Assembly: GCA_021775495.1 (NCBI GenBank)
Contig: JAJFHT010000144.1
Span: 1 to 43,287 of the forward strand
Length of the DNA: 43,287 nt
DNA from: Hyphomicrobiales bacterium
GTDB taxonomy: Bacteria; Pseudomonadota; Alphaproteobacteria; Rhizobiales; Rhizobiaceae
Direction of reading: 5' to 3'
The notes under the pieces: model-generated
Told to the model about the DNA's origin: nothing
Seen by the model: the letters and a program-made list of their open reading frames with translations, nothing else
Databases searched by the model: none
Shown here: one piece after another, positions 24,719 through 32,517 of the stretch
Layout of the letters: each line of letters starts with the position of its first letter
Position numbering within the stretch: position 1 is the stretch's first letter
Translations under genes and position numbers: made by a program

Positions 24719-25774
24719 TCAGCGGTGCGCGGCGTTTATCCCGGCAAGGGTTTCGTTGCCCGGGCAAAGCAGGTCGTGGGTGTGGCTGTTGAGTGGCGTC
24801 ACGCTGGTGTGCATCAATTCATGCAGATCCTGTTCCTCGGGATCAATGTACAGCAGGCCGGTGGCGATCGCACCGCCGTTACGTTCGGCATGCAGCATCG
24901 GTAGGACGGACTCGGCATCGGTCGGATCGTAGTCCTTTGCTATCTTTGACAAGGTGACTTGCGATCCGTCATGCAAGGTTACATCAACCGTACTGCCTTC
25001 CTCGTATTCTGCAGTGATTTCCTCACGGTGCGGTACGATATCGAGCCGGTCCATGACATCATTGTGGTCTCGCACATAGTCGAAACTCTTGGTCGACGCT
25101 GCATGGTTGTTGAAGGTGACACAGGGTGAGATCACGTCGATCAGGGCAAATCCGCGGTATTTGAGTGCTGCCTGGATCAGCGGAACAAGTTGTTCCTTGT
25201 CGCCGGAAAATCCGCGGCCGACAAATCCAGCCCCGAGCTGCACGGCCAGCGAACAAAGATCGATCGCGGGGTAGGGGTTCTCCTTGCCGGTGCGGCCTTT
25301 GGAATTGCGGTCGTTCGTTGCCGAGAACTGTCCCTTGGTCAGGCCATATGTGCCATTGTTTTCAACGATATACACCATGTTGAGGCGACGCCGGATAGCA
25401 TGGCAAAACTGACCCAGCCCGATCGAAGCGGTGTCGCCGTCTCCCGACACGCCGATATAGGTCAGCGAATTGTTGGCAAGATTGGCACCGGTGGCAACCG
25501 ACGGCATCCGGCCATGGACGCTGTTGAACCCATGCGCCTGCCGCAGGAAATAATTGGTCGTCTTGGACGAACAGCCAATGCCGGAAACCTTGGCGATGCG
25601 ATGGGCTTCGATGTCGGAGCGGAAACAGGCGTCGATTATGGCTGCGGAAACGGAATCATGCCCACAGCCGGCGCATAAGGTCGACACAACCCCTTCGTAG
25701 TCTCGATGTGTCAGACCGAGCTTGTTCTTCGGCAGGGAAGGATGGTGGAATTTCGGTTTTGCAATATGGGTCAT
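24719..25774 (-). CDS. 2-oxoacid:ferredoxin oxidoreductase, beta subunit
   Basis: A 351-residue ThDP-binding subunit of the KorB/PorB type. Cys ligands for an iron-sulfur cluster are likely in LCAGCGHDS and GIGCSSKT, and the ThDP motif is GVSGDGDTASIG with N in ENNGTYGLTKGQFSAT. With the alpha subunit at 25780-27636 it would convert a 2-oxoacid, CoA and oxidised ferredoxin to acyl-CoA, CO2 and reduced ferredoxin. It starts six bases after the alpha subunit stop, last gene in the leftward operon. The 2-oxoglutarate-type is favoured by overall layout, but the substrate is not certain. Confidence 0.9.
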   Translation of the reverse strand: MTHIAKPKFHHPSLPKNKLGLTHRDYEGVVSTLCAGCGHDSVSAAIIDACFRSDIEAHRIAKVSGIGCSSKTTNYFLRQAHGFNSVHGRMPSVATGANLANNSLTYIGVSGDGDTASIGLGQFCHAIRRRLNMVYIVENNGTYGLTKGQFSATNDRNSKGRTGKENPYPAIDLCSLAVQLGAGFVGRGFSGDKEQLVPLIQAALKYRGFALIDVISPCVTFNNHAASTKSFDYVRDHNDVMDRLDIVPHREEITAEYEEGSTVDVTLHDGSQVTLSKIAKDYDPTDAESVLPMLHAERNGGAIATGLLYIDPEEQDLHELMHTSVTPLNSHTHDLLCPGNETLAGINAAHR

Positions 25775-25779
25775 TGCAC

Positions 25780-27636
25780 TCAGGCCTTTTTCACCGGTGT
25801 TATCGGCGGCGCGCTTGCGGCGGCAACACGCTGATCGCTCTCCATCCGTTCATGTACGGATTCCCGGATGAAGTTCGATGTGAGCGGCAGCCCGTCATAA
25901 TTGGTCACCGCCACGAGTTTTTCCGCCGGCAGTTCGGCTTCTACAATTAGCAGATGCCGCATCTGGGCATCGCGGTTCTGTTCGACGACGAAGACATAGT
26001 CATGGCGTTCGACAAATTCCCTGACGCTGTCGGCGAACGGAAAGGAGCGCAATCGCATATGGTTCAGGCCATGCCCCTCGCGTTTGAGAATATCGAGCGC
26101 TTCTTTCACAGCGGGCTCGGTCGAGCCGAAATTGATGATGCCAAGTCCGGTATTAGCGCTGATTTCACAAAACACCGGCGCTGGGACCAATTGCTTGGCA
26201 GTCTCGAATTTGGTGTTGATGCGAGCCAAATTGGCAGCGTTCATCACCCCGTCTTCAGTGTAGCCGCCCGACTCTGTGTGTGAGGTTCCGCGTGTAAAAA
26301 AGGCACCCTTTTCTGGATGGGTGCCTGGAATGGTGCGGTATGGAATACCGTCTCCATCAACATCGCGGTACCGGTTGAACTCCGAAACGGCCTCCAATGC
26401 CTCGGCATCAAGCACCTTGCCCCGGTCGATCTGATAGCTGTCGTCCCATTGCAACTCGTCGACGATCCATTCATTCATCCCGATGTCGAGGTCGCTTACC
26501 ATGAACACCGGTGTCTGAAGCCGTTCCGCCAGATCGAAAGAATCGGCGGCCATGGTGAAACATTCGCCGGGATCGGACGGGAACAACAACACATGGCGAG
26601 TGTCGCCGTGAGAGGCGTAGGCACACGTGAGAACATCGGATTGTTGTGTGCGGGTCGGCATGCCGGTTGAGGGGCCGCCACGCTGAATGTCGAAAATGAC
26701 CAGCGGAATCTCGGCGAAATAGGCCAGGCCGATGAATTCGCTCATCAGGGAGATGCCCGGTCCGGACGTCGCCGTGAATGCACGCGCACCGTTCCAGCTC
26801 GCGCCAATGACCATTCCGGCGGCAGACAATTCGTCCTCCGCCTGGATCACAGCCGCCATCAGATTGCCATCGGCATCCCGGCGCAGCTTGCCGGCATGTT
26901 TTTCGAACGCTTCGGCCACCGAAGTGGATGGCGTGATCGGGTACCATGCCGCCACGGTAGCGCCGGCATATAGCGCGCCCAGGCCGGCTGCTTCATTACC
27001 GCCAATCAGGATCTTGCCATCATTGCATTTTGCCTTGCGTGCCCGCATCTGCAGGCCGTTGCCGGGATTTTCTCGGATGTAATCCTGACCGGCTTTCAGC
27101 GACTTCAGATTGGGTTTGATCAACTGCGGTTTTGCAGTGAATTGCTCCGATATCAGCTCTTCCACTACTTGAGCGTCGATCCCAAGCAGTTCCGCCACGG
27201 CGCCCAGGTAGACGATATTCTTGAACAATTGACGCTGGCGCAGATCGGTAAACATCTCAGCGCACAAGCGGGCGATCGGGATGCCGACGACCTGAATATC
27301 TGATCTGTCGAACTCTCTCGGCCAGCTTGAATCATAAATCAAGGTCCCGCCGGTGACGATTTCGGCCACGTCCTGGGCATAGCTTTGCGGGTTCATCGCC
27401 ACCATGACATCGACGCCTTCGCGGCGCGCCAGATGTCCGGCTTCGCTCACCCTGATTTCATACCAGGTTGGCATTCCCTGAATATTTGATGGGAAGATGT
27501 TTTTGGGTGCGACCGGCAATCCCATTCGAAACAGCGCCTTGGCGCACAACAGGTTGGCGCTGGCCGAACCCGAGCCGTTCACATTGGCGAACTTCAGCAC
27601 GAATTCGTTGTAGGTCGGTTCACTCTGCAATTGCAT
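25780..27636 (-). CDS. 2-oxoacid:ferredoxin oxidoreductase, fused gamma-alpha subunit
   Basis: A 618-residue protein with a gamma domain (residues 1 to about 195, starting FVLKFANVNGSGSASANLL) joined to an alpha domain, the arrangement of KorA and many two-subunit enzymes. The alpha part has AAWYPITPSTSVAEAFE, TATSGPGISLMSE and QRGGPSTGMPTRTQQSD. It works with the beta subunit just downstream. The ATG at 27636 overlaps the end of the upstream flavoprotein gene by 17 bases, which argues for translation coupling; longer frames upstream lack family similarity. It is probably sensitive to O2 in vitro, though aerobic versions are known. Confidence 0.9.
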   Translation of the reverse strand: MQLQSEPTYNEFVLKFANVNGSGSASANLLCAKALFRMGLPVAPKNIFPSNIQGMPTWYEIRVSEAGHLARREGVDVMVAMNPQSYAQDVAEIVTGGTLIYDSSWPREFDRSDIQVVGIPIARLCAEMFTDLRQRQLFKNIVYLGAVAELLGIDAQVVEELISEQFTAKPQLIKPNLKSLKAGQDYIRENPGNGLQMRARKAKCNDGKILIGGNEAAGLGALYAGATVAAWYPITPSTSVAEAFEKHAGKLRRDADGNLMAAVIQAEDELSAAGMVIGASWNGARAFTATSGPGISLMSEFIGLAYFAEIPLVIFDIQRGGPSTGMPTRTQQSDVLTCAYASHGDTRHVLLFPSDPGECFTMAADSFDLAERLQTPVFMVSDLDIGMNEWIVDELQWDDSYQIDRGKVLDAEALEAVSEFNRYRDVDGDGIPYRTIPGTHPEKGAFFTRGTSHTESGGYTEDGVMNAANLARINTKFETAKQLVPAPVFCEISANTGLGIINFGSTEPAVKEALDILKREGHGLNHMRLRSFPFADSVREFVERHDYVFVVEQNRDAQMRHLLIVEAELPAEKLVAVTNYDGLPLTSNFIRESVHERMESDQRVAAASAPPITPVKKA

Positions 27637-29437
27637 GTACCTGAGGTTTTTGCGCCCCGGTCTCCTGATAAAAGAACTGTTGCATGTCCCATGCGCCGGT
27701 CGGGCATCGCTCGGCACAAAGCCCGCAATGCAGGCAAACGTCCTCGTCTTTGACCATCACCCTGCCGGTCTTCAACGCGTCAGACACGTAGAGTGCCTGT
27801 TCAAGATTTTCGGCCGGAACCCGAAGGCGCGACCGCAAGTCGGTCTCTTCGCTGTTCGCAGTGAAGTTGATGCAGTCGACGGGACAGATATCGGTGCATG
27901 CATCACATTCAATACACCGCGGTCCCTCGAATACGGTCTGGATGTCGCAGTTCAGGCACCGTTTCGCCTCGGCCAGGGCAAGGCGCTCATCGTAACCGAG
28001 TTCGACCTCGACACTGAGGCTTGCAAGCGCGTCGTCCAAAGCCGTGTGCGGCACAACGTAACGCTTGTCGTTCGAAATCTCGTTGTCATAGGCCCATTCA
28101 TGGATGCCCATTTTCGTGCTGACCAGGTTGGTCAGGGGCGAGGGGCGCTTTCTCAGGTCCTCATCGCGCAGATGCAGATCGATCGAGATAGCCGCCTGGT
28201 GTCCGTGGGCCACCGCCCAGATGATGTTCTCAGGTCCCCAGGCGGCATCGCCGCCGAAAAACACACCGGGCCGAGTCGACTGAAACGTCTGCGAGTCCAC
28301 TACCGGCATGCCATGATCGTCGAAATCAACACCGAGATCCCGTTCGATCCACGGGAAGGAGTTCTCCTGTCCGATGGCCATCAGCACATCGTCGCATTCT
28401 ATAACCACCGGTGGCTCGCCGGTTGGCTTCAATGTCCGCTTGCCGGAGGCGTCATATTCGGCCTGCATCTTTTCGAAAACGACGGCACTCAATTTGCCAT
28501 CGGTGAGGACGAACTCGACCGGATTGTGATTGTCGAGGATCGGAATGCCCTCGCGCTCTGTATCATCGATTTCCCACTCGGAAGCCTTCATGTCCGAACG
28601 CGGGCTGCGAACCGTCACAAAGACATTCTTGCCGCCGATGCGCCGTGCCGTCCGGCAGCAATCCATCGCCGTATTGCCGCCGCCGATGACGACAACACGC
28701 CTGCCGATTTCCTCGGTATGCCCGAACGCCACAGAACCCAGAAAATCGGTGCCGATATGGATGTTCGCGCTGGCTTCACTGCGCCCCGGAAGTGAAAGAT
28801 CCTTTCCGCGCGGCGCTCCGCTGCCAATGAAGACAGCGTCGAAGTCTTCATTGAGCAGATCGGCGAGGCTGGTGATTTCTTCATTGAATCTTGAATAGGC
28901 ACCGAGATCGAGGACACGATTGACTTCTTCGTCCAGCACCTTCACCGGCAGTCGAAACTCCGGAATATTGGTACACATCAAGCCGCCGCCCTTGGGCGCT
29001 TTTTCGATGATGGTGCATTCATATCCAAGCGGCAGCAGATCACGCACAACCGTCAGCGACGCCGGACCGGCACCGACCAGGGCAATGTGTCTACCGTTTT
29101 TGTGTGTCGGTATTTTCGGCAGTCTGTCGCTGATGTCGCCGCGATAGTCCGATGCAACACGTTTCAGGCGGCAGATCGCCACGGGTTTGTCTTCGACCCG
29201 GGTGCGCCGGCAGGCGGGTTCGCATGGCCGGTCGCAGGTGCGTCCGAGAATGCCGGGGAACACATTGGATTCCCAGTTGATCATGAAGGCATCGGTATAA
29301 CGCCGTTGCGCTATCAATCGGATATATTCGGGAACAGGTGTATGTGCCGGACAGGCCCACTGACAATCCACAACCTTGTGGAAGTATTCGGGATCGGTGA
29401 CGTCCGTCGCCTCCATACTCAACCCCAGTGTCTCCAT
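27620..29437 (-). CDS. GltD-like FAD/NAD(P)H oxidoreductase with ferredoxin domain
   Basis: A 605-residue flavoprotein. The N-terminal Cys-rich helical domain (CQWACPAHTPVPEYI, CDRPCEPACRR) is that of glutamate synthase small subunits. The FAD site follows as ALVGAGPASLTVVRDLL, the NADPH site as VVVIGGGNTAMDCCRTAR, and the C-terminal third has two 4Fe-4S motifs (CIECDACTDICPVDC and CLHCGLCAERCP). It is first in an operon with the gamma-alpha and beta subunits of a 2-oxoacid:ferredoxin oxidoreductase and would pass their electrons to NAD(P)+ or back. A 2-oxoglutarate:NADP+ oxidoreductase is known from an aromatic-degrading Azoarcus, which supports this reading by analogy. An in-frame ATG seven codons in is a possible alternative start. 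Confidence 0.9.
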   Translation of the reverse strand: METLGLSMEATDVTDPEYFHKVVDCQWACPAHTPVPEYIRLIAQRRYTDAFMINWESNVFPGILGRTCDRPCEPACRRTRVEDKPVAICRLKRVASDYRGDISDRLPKIPTHKNGRHIALVGAGPASLTVVRDLLPLGYECTIIEKAPKGGGLMCTNIPEFRLPVKVLDEEVNRVLDLGAYSRFNEEITSLADLLNEDFDAVFIGSGAPRGKDLSLPGRSEASANIHIGTDFLGSVAFGHTEEIGRRVVVIGGGNTAMDCCRTARRIGGKNVFVTVRSPRSDMKASEWEIDDTEREGIPILDNHNPVEFVLTDGKLSAVVFEKMQAEYDASGKRTLKPTGEPPVVIECDDVLMAIGQENSFPWIERDLGVDFDDHGMPVVDSQTFQSTRPGVFFGGDAAWGPENIIWAVAHGHQAAISIDLHLRDEDLRKRPSPLTNLVSTKMGIHEWAYDNEISNDKRYVVPHTALDDALASLSVEVELGYDERLALAEAKRCLNCDIQTVFEGPRCIECDACTDICPVDCINFTANSEETDLRSRLRVPAENLEQALYVSDALKTGRVMVKDEDVCLHCGLCAERCPTGAWDMQQFFYQETGAQKPQVHAIAE

Positions 29438-29498
29438 ACCCCAGTTGGCCGGATACTGCGTCCGGATGACGCAGATAGCAAGACCATTTCGCGGACTT

Positions 29499-29527
29499 TA
29501 TGTAGGGTAACGTTAATTTGTATACAA
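29499..29527 (-). promoter_or_regulatory. promoter with TTGTATACAA operator for the oxidoreductase operon
   Basis: On the reverse strand TTGTAT (-35 like) and TACATA (-10 like) are 17 bases apart, with the -10 about 60 bases before the ATG at 29437. The -35 lies inside the perfect palindrome TTGTATACAA (29518-29527), a form common for GntR-family operators. No GntR gene is in the window. This is a pattern match only. Confidence 0.5.
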
Positions 29528-29587
29528 TCGATTACCGACGCTGTTGCGGCTGTTTATCGGGCGTCGCCAGTTTTGAGGCCCTGTGGC

Positions 29588-30502
29588 TCAGATCCGGTAA
29601 ATCCGTCGTGCATTGTCATGGAATATTGCGGCCCGCTCCTGACTGGAATAGTCAGCGTAAAGTCCTGCGATGTCGCCCAGCGAGCTCCGGTACGGTCGCA
29701 TCAGCTTATCGACGGGAAAATTGCTGGCAAACAATGTCCGCTGAGGTCCGAACAACTCCGCGATGGTGGCGATGATTGGACGAATGCTGTCACCGTTCCA
29801 ATTCCGGTCGAACATCCCGAAGCCGCATAATTTGACAGATGTGTTGGGCAGGTCCGCGAGGCGAGCCATTCCGTCTCGCCAGCGGCTAATTCCATCACTT
29901 CCCTGGTCGTAGGGACTGCCGGCATGGTCGATGATAACGGGAGTGTCTGCGTGGTCTGACAGAAACTCGGCGGCTTCCTGCATCTGCTCCGGATAGAGCT
30001 GCAGATCGAAGCTCAGGCCTTCGTCGCGCAACAATGAAAAGTTCTGCTGCCACCGGATATTGCGAAGATAGTGTTCGGGAGCAAAACTCAAATCCGGCCT
30101 GTCATCCAGCCTGCTGATGATCTGGCGGACGCCACGAAAATTCGGACTTTGTTTGTGCCGTTGGATCGTATCTCCCGCGTCATCGCGGGTGAGATCGACA
30201 AATCCGACGATTGCAATCGGAAAGCTCGACCTGGTGCTGATGTCCTGAATGAAGCGGGTCTCGGCAACCGGATCCTCGATCGCGCCGTCAGCCTGCAGAT
30301 GTGCCGACGCCGCCAGCTTCGCGGAACCAGGCTCGCCCAAAAATTCTTTGAGTAGGTAGTCGCGCTGAATGCCGGTCGGATCGCCAAACGGTTTGGCCGC
30401 GCCAATCGCTTTGAGCCATCGATACCCAATGTCCGGCGAATTGCTGATCGGATTCCAAAGATGATGGTGGGCATCGACGATTGAATCGGGCAGGTAGGTC
30501 AT
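29588..30502 (-). CDS. amidohydrolase-2 family TIM-barrel hydrolase
   Basis: A 304-residue protein of the Amidohydro_2 family (lactonases, decarboxylases and related). The metal-binding motif DAHHHLW is at 10-16, a conserved GVRQII segment lies in the middle, IIDHAGSP follows and LFASNFPVD is in the C-terminal third. Related proteins include L-fuconolactonase and 2-pyrone-4,6-dicarboxylate hydrolase. It would hydrolyse a lactone or C-N/C-C bond in the cytoplasm. It is downstream of the MarR gene on the same strand with about 80 bases between, and may be in one transcript with it. Confidence 0.85.
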   Translation of the reverse strand: MTYLPDSIVDAHHHLWNPISNSPDIGYRWLKAIGAAKPFGDPTGIQRDYLLKEFLGEPGSAKLAASAHLQADGAIEDPVAETRFIQDISTRSSFPIAIVGFVDLTRDDAGDTIQRHKQSPNFRGVRQIISRLDDRPDLSFAPEHYLRNIRWQQNFSLLRDEGLSFDLQLYPEQMQEAAEFLSDHADTPVIIDHAGSPYDQGSDGISRWRDGMARLADLPNTSVKLCGFGMFDRNWNGDSIRPIIATIAELFGPQRTLFASNFPVDKLMRPYRSSLGDIAGLYADYSSQERAAIFHDNARRIYRI

Positions 30503-30581
30503 TTGTAGTTATTCAGCGCAGGGCGCGGCTGTGTCCAGTGCAACGATCTGAATCTTCATGCAGTCCATTCTGCTTGAGATA

Positions 30582-31040
30582 TCATACTACAGCATCCTCC
30601 TTTTCGGCTATGAGGTCCTCAAGCAGCGCTCTGAGCGCAGCGGACTTGGATTTTCCCAATGCTGCTTCCACCTGCAGTTCATGGGCGTCTGCACGGTGCC
30701 TGGCGCGCTCGTAATGTGCTGTGCCGCGATCGGTGACATAGACAAGAACACGCCGCTGATCCTGCGGATCCGGAGCCCGGTGAATCAGTCCGTTGATCAC
30801 CATTCGGTCGGCCATCTTGGTCAAAGCCGGGTGGTTCATCAACACCAGTTCGGCCAGCGAGCCCATCGAACGGCCTTGCCGATCGCTGAGCACTTCGAGC
30901 ACCCGCCACTGTTCAACCGTCAACTCATCCTTCTGAAGTTCGGTTTCGAGCCCGGAATGCAATCGGCGGTGCGCTCGTGCCAGCAGATAGGTCAGATATG
31001 TGTCGATACGGTTGCCGTTCACCAGAGTATTCCCGTTCAA
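30582..31040 (-). CDS. MarR-family transcriptional regulator
   Basis: A winged-helix regulator of about 152 residues. The core is LTVEQWRVLEVLSD, then SMGSLAELVLMNHPALTKMADRMVINGLI (recognition region) and the wing RAPDPQDQRRVLVYVTDRG. MarR proteins act as dimers and usually repress a divergent gene until a phenolic or other small acid binds. It is divergent from the AmiC-like gene at 31169, with 128 bases between. The start is unclear: the longest frame begins with TTG at 31040, while an in-frame GTG at 31022 has GGGA upstream. Confidence 0.9.
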   Translation of the reverse strand: MNGNTLVNGNRIDTYLTYLLARAHRRLHSGLETELQKDELTVEQWRVLEVLSDRQGRSMGSLAELVLMNHPALTKMADRMVINGLIHRAPDPQDQRRVLVYVTDRGTAHYERARHRADAHELQVEAALGKSKSAALRALLEDLIAEKEDAVV

Positions 31041-31112
31041 TTCAAGGCGCAGACCATCAGGTTGTGACAGACCTCGTCATTGGTGATTGATCTCGCGACC
31101 TGCATAATATAT

Positions 31113-31138
31113 TTTACTTGGAAAATGAAGTGGCCAAT
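31113..31138. promoter_or_regulatory. AT-rich inverted-repeat region in the MarR/sensor divergent promoter
   Basis: Within TTTACTTGGAAAATG and the bases that follow, ACTT...AAGT and TTGG...CCAA form nested inverted repeats. The CTTGGAAAATGAA core resembles the TTGAAATGGAAA repeats at 32409-32440. It is a candidate MarR or other operator; evidence is symmetry and position only. Confidence 0.35.
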
Positions 31139-31168
31139 TGTTCAGGCCGCAATAAAAGGTGATACAGG

Positions 31169-32293
31169 GTGCAGGGTTACGTCCTGTCAGGGGAGGAAGG
31201 CGATCGGCATTCCAATGGTCTGCTCGAAAGCCTTGCTGGTTCCAGCTACCGGTTCGGTCTGAACCGGCAGCACCGTATTGCCGTATTGGTGCCCATGAGT
31301 GGTTCAGCTGGCATTTGGGGCCCGTCGTGTATTTCCTGCGCGCAACTCGCAATTGCTGAAATCAACCGCGAGAACGGCATACATGGCGAAATTCTAGAGC
31401 CGGTCTTCCTGAATTCCGATGATGCCCAAGTTTCGGCACTTGAGCGGGAATTGAATGTGCTTGTCGAAGACGGCACCGTAAGCGCTGTCGTCAGCATGTG
31501 CGTCAGTTCCGTGCGGCAGCGTCTCAATAAGGTCCTGGCTGGCCGGGTGCCGTTTGTCTACACGCCGCTTTACGAGGGGCGCGAACATTCGCCCAATGTC
31601 TTTACAATCGGCGAAACGCCTACGGATCAGCTCGTGCCGGCTATTGCCAGGCTCAGTGTCATGCTGAAAGCCCGCAGATGGGCTCTGATCGGCAATGATT
31701 ATGTCTGGCCGCGGGCCTCGCATGCAATCGCCAAGGACTGCATTGCACAGCATGGCGGATCGATAGTGTTTGAGGGTTATGTACCGTTTGGACTTGAGGA
31801 ACCCGCGTGGTTGGTCGAACGGATCGCACAATCCGAACCGGATATCGTGCTGGTGTCGCTCGTTGGGCAGGACGCAGTCGAGTTCAATCGGGTGTTCGGG
31901 GCCATGGGCCTCGATCGCCATATGGCCCGGTTCTCACCGGCTATGGAAGAAAATGTCCTGATGGCCACTGGCGCCGGCAATTCCAGAAGGTTGTTTGTTG
32001 CCTCATCGTATTTTGCCGCGCTTGAGACAGACCGGGCTATTGCCTTCAGAGAATCCTATTACGGGATGCATTCCGAAACCGCACCCTGTCTAAATTCGCT
32101 TGGCCAATCGCTGTACGAGGGAATTCAGTTCTATTCATCGCTGGTTGAACAGCGATACCGCGGCGTTTGCGGTCCTGTTGCCTATGACAGCGCCCGGGGC
32201 GGGCGTTTCTTCTCGAATGACCGGAAGTGCGCACCGACATTTCTTGCCCGCGCCGACGGGCATCGGTTCTCGATTCTCGAGAGCCTTGCCTGA
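31169..32293 (+). CDS. AmiC-like cytoplasmic substrate-binding protein, likely amide sensor
   Basis: A 374-residue periplasmic-binding-protein fold of the branched-chain/amide type. The motif VYTPLYEGREHSPNVF is close to the AmiC segment around PYEGFEYSPN, and IGNDYVWPRASH matches AmiC's GSDYIYPRES. There is no signal peptide; the 37 residues before the first strand (HRIAVLVPMSG) are polar. In Pseudomonas, AmiC is a cytoplasmic ligand sensor that controls the antiterminator AmiR. No AmiR-like gene is present here, so the partner is unknown. The GTG start at 31169 follows AAAGGTG. It could also be an importer binding protein that lost its signal. Its neighbourhood of amide transport and amidase genes fits a sensor. 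Confidence 0.82.
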   Translation: MQGYVLSGEEGDRHSNGLLESLAGSSYRFGLNRQHRIAVLVPMSGSAGIWGPSCISCAQLAIAEINRENGIHGEILEPVFLNSDDAQVSALERELNVLVEDGTVSAVVSMCVSSVRQRLNKVLAGRVPFVYTPLYEGREHSPNVFTIGETPTDQLVPAIARLSVMLKARRWALIGNDYVWPRASHAIAKDCIAQHGGSIVFEGYVPFGLEEPAWLVERIAQSEPDIVLVSLVGQDAVEFNRVFGAMGLDRHMARFSPAMEENVLMATGAGNSRRLFVASSYFAALETDRAIAFRESYYGMHSETAPCLNSLGQSLYEGIQFYSSLVEQRYRGVCGPVAYDSARGGRFFSNDRKCAPTFLARADGHRFSILESLA

Positions 32294-32406
32294 CACCTGG
32301 CGAGCAGCAGCGGCGGCAAAGTGTTCCCGTCGAATTTCCACAAAGCCACAAAACCTGTCGATCCTCACGTCGTCGCCGTCGCATGGCGCGATGCGCTCTG
32401 CATTTT

Positions 32407-32471
32407 GCTTGAAATGGAAAATAAAAGCTTGAAATGGAAAGCAAATGATCCTAAGAAGTTTTCCAATTCAA
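32407..32471. repeat. two direct and one inverted copy of TTGAAATGGAAA upstream of the SPFH gene
   Basis: GCTTGAAATGGAAA occurs at 32407-32420 and 32427-32440, a 20-base period (two helical turns). An inverted copy, TTTTCCAATTCAA, is at 32459-32471 (one mismatch). The cluster ends about 45 bases before the start codon at 32518, in a 224-base intergenic stretch with no other recognisable content. It looks like a multi-site operator. Confidence 0.6.
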
Positions 32472-32517
32472 ACAAAACGCCGGTGTTCATCGTTTCGTCC
32501 GGCTGCGGGAGGTCTAT

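Noticed and set aside
27635-28795. Long forward open frame (386 codons)
   Set aside because: Antisense to the GltD-like flavoprotein, whose FAD, NADPH and 4Fe-4S motifs are unmistakable.
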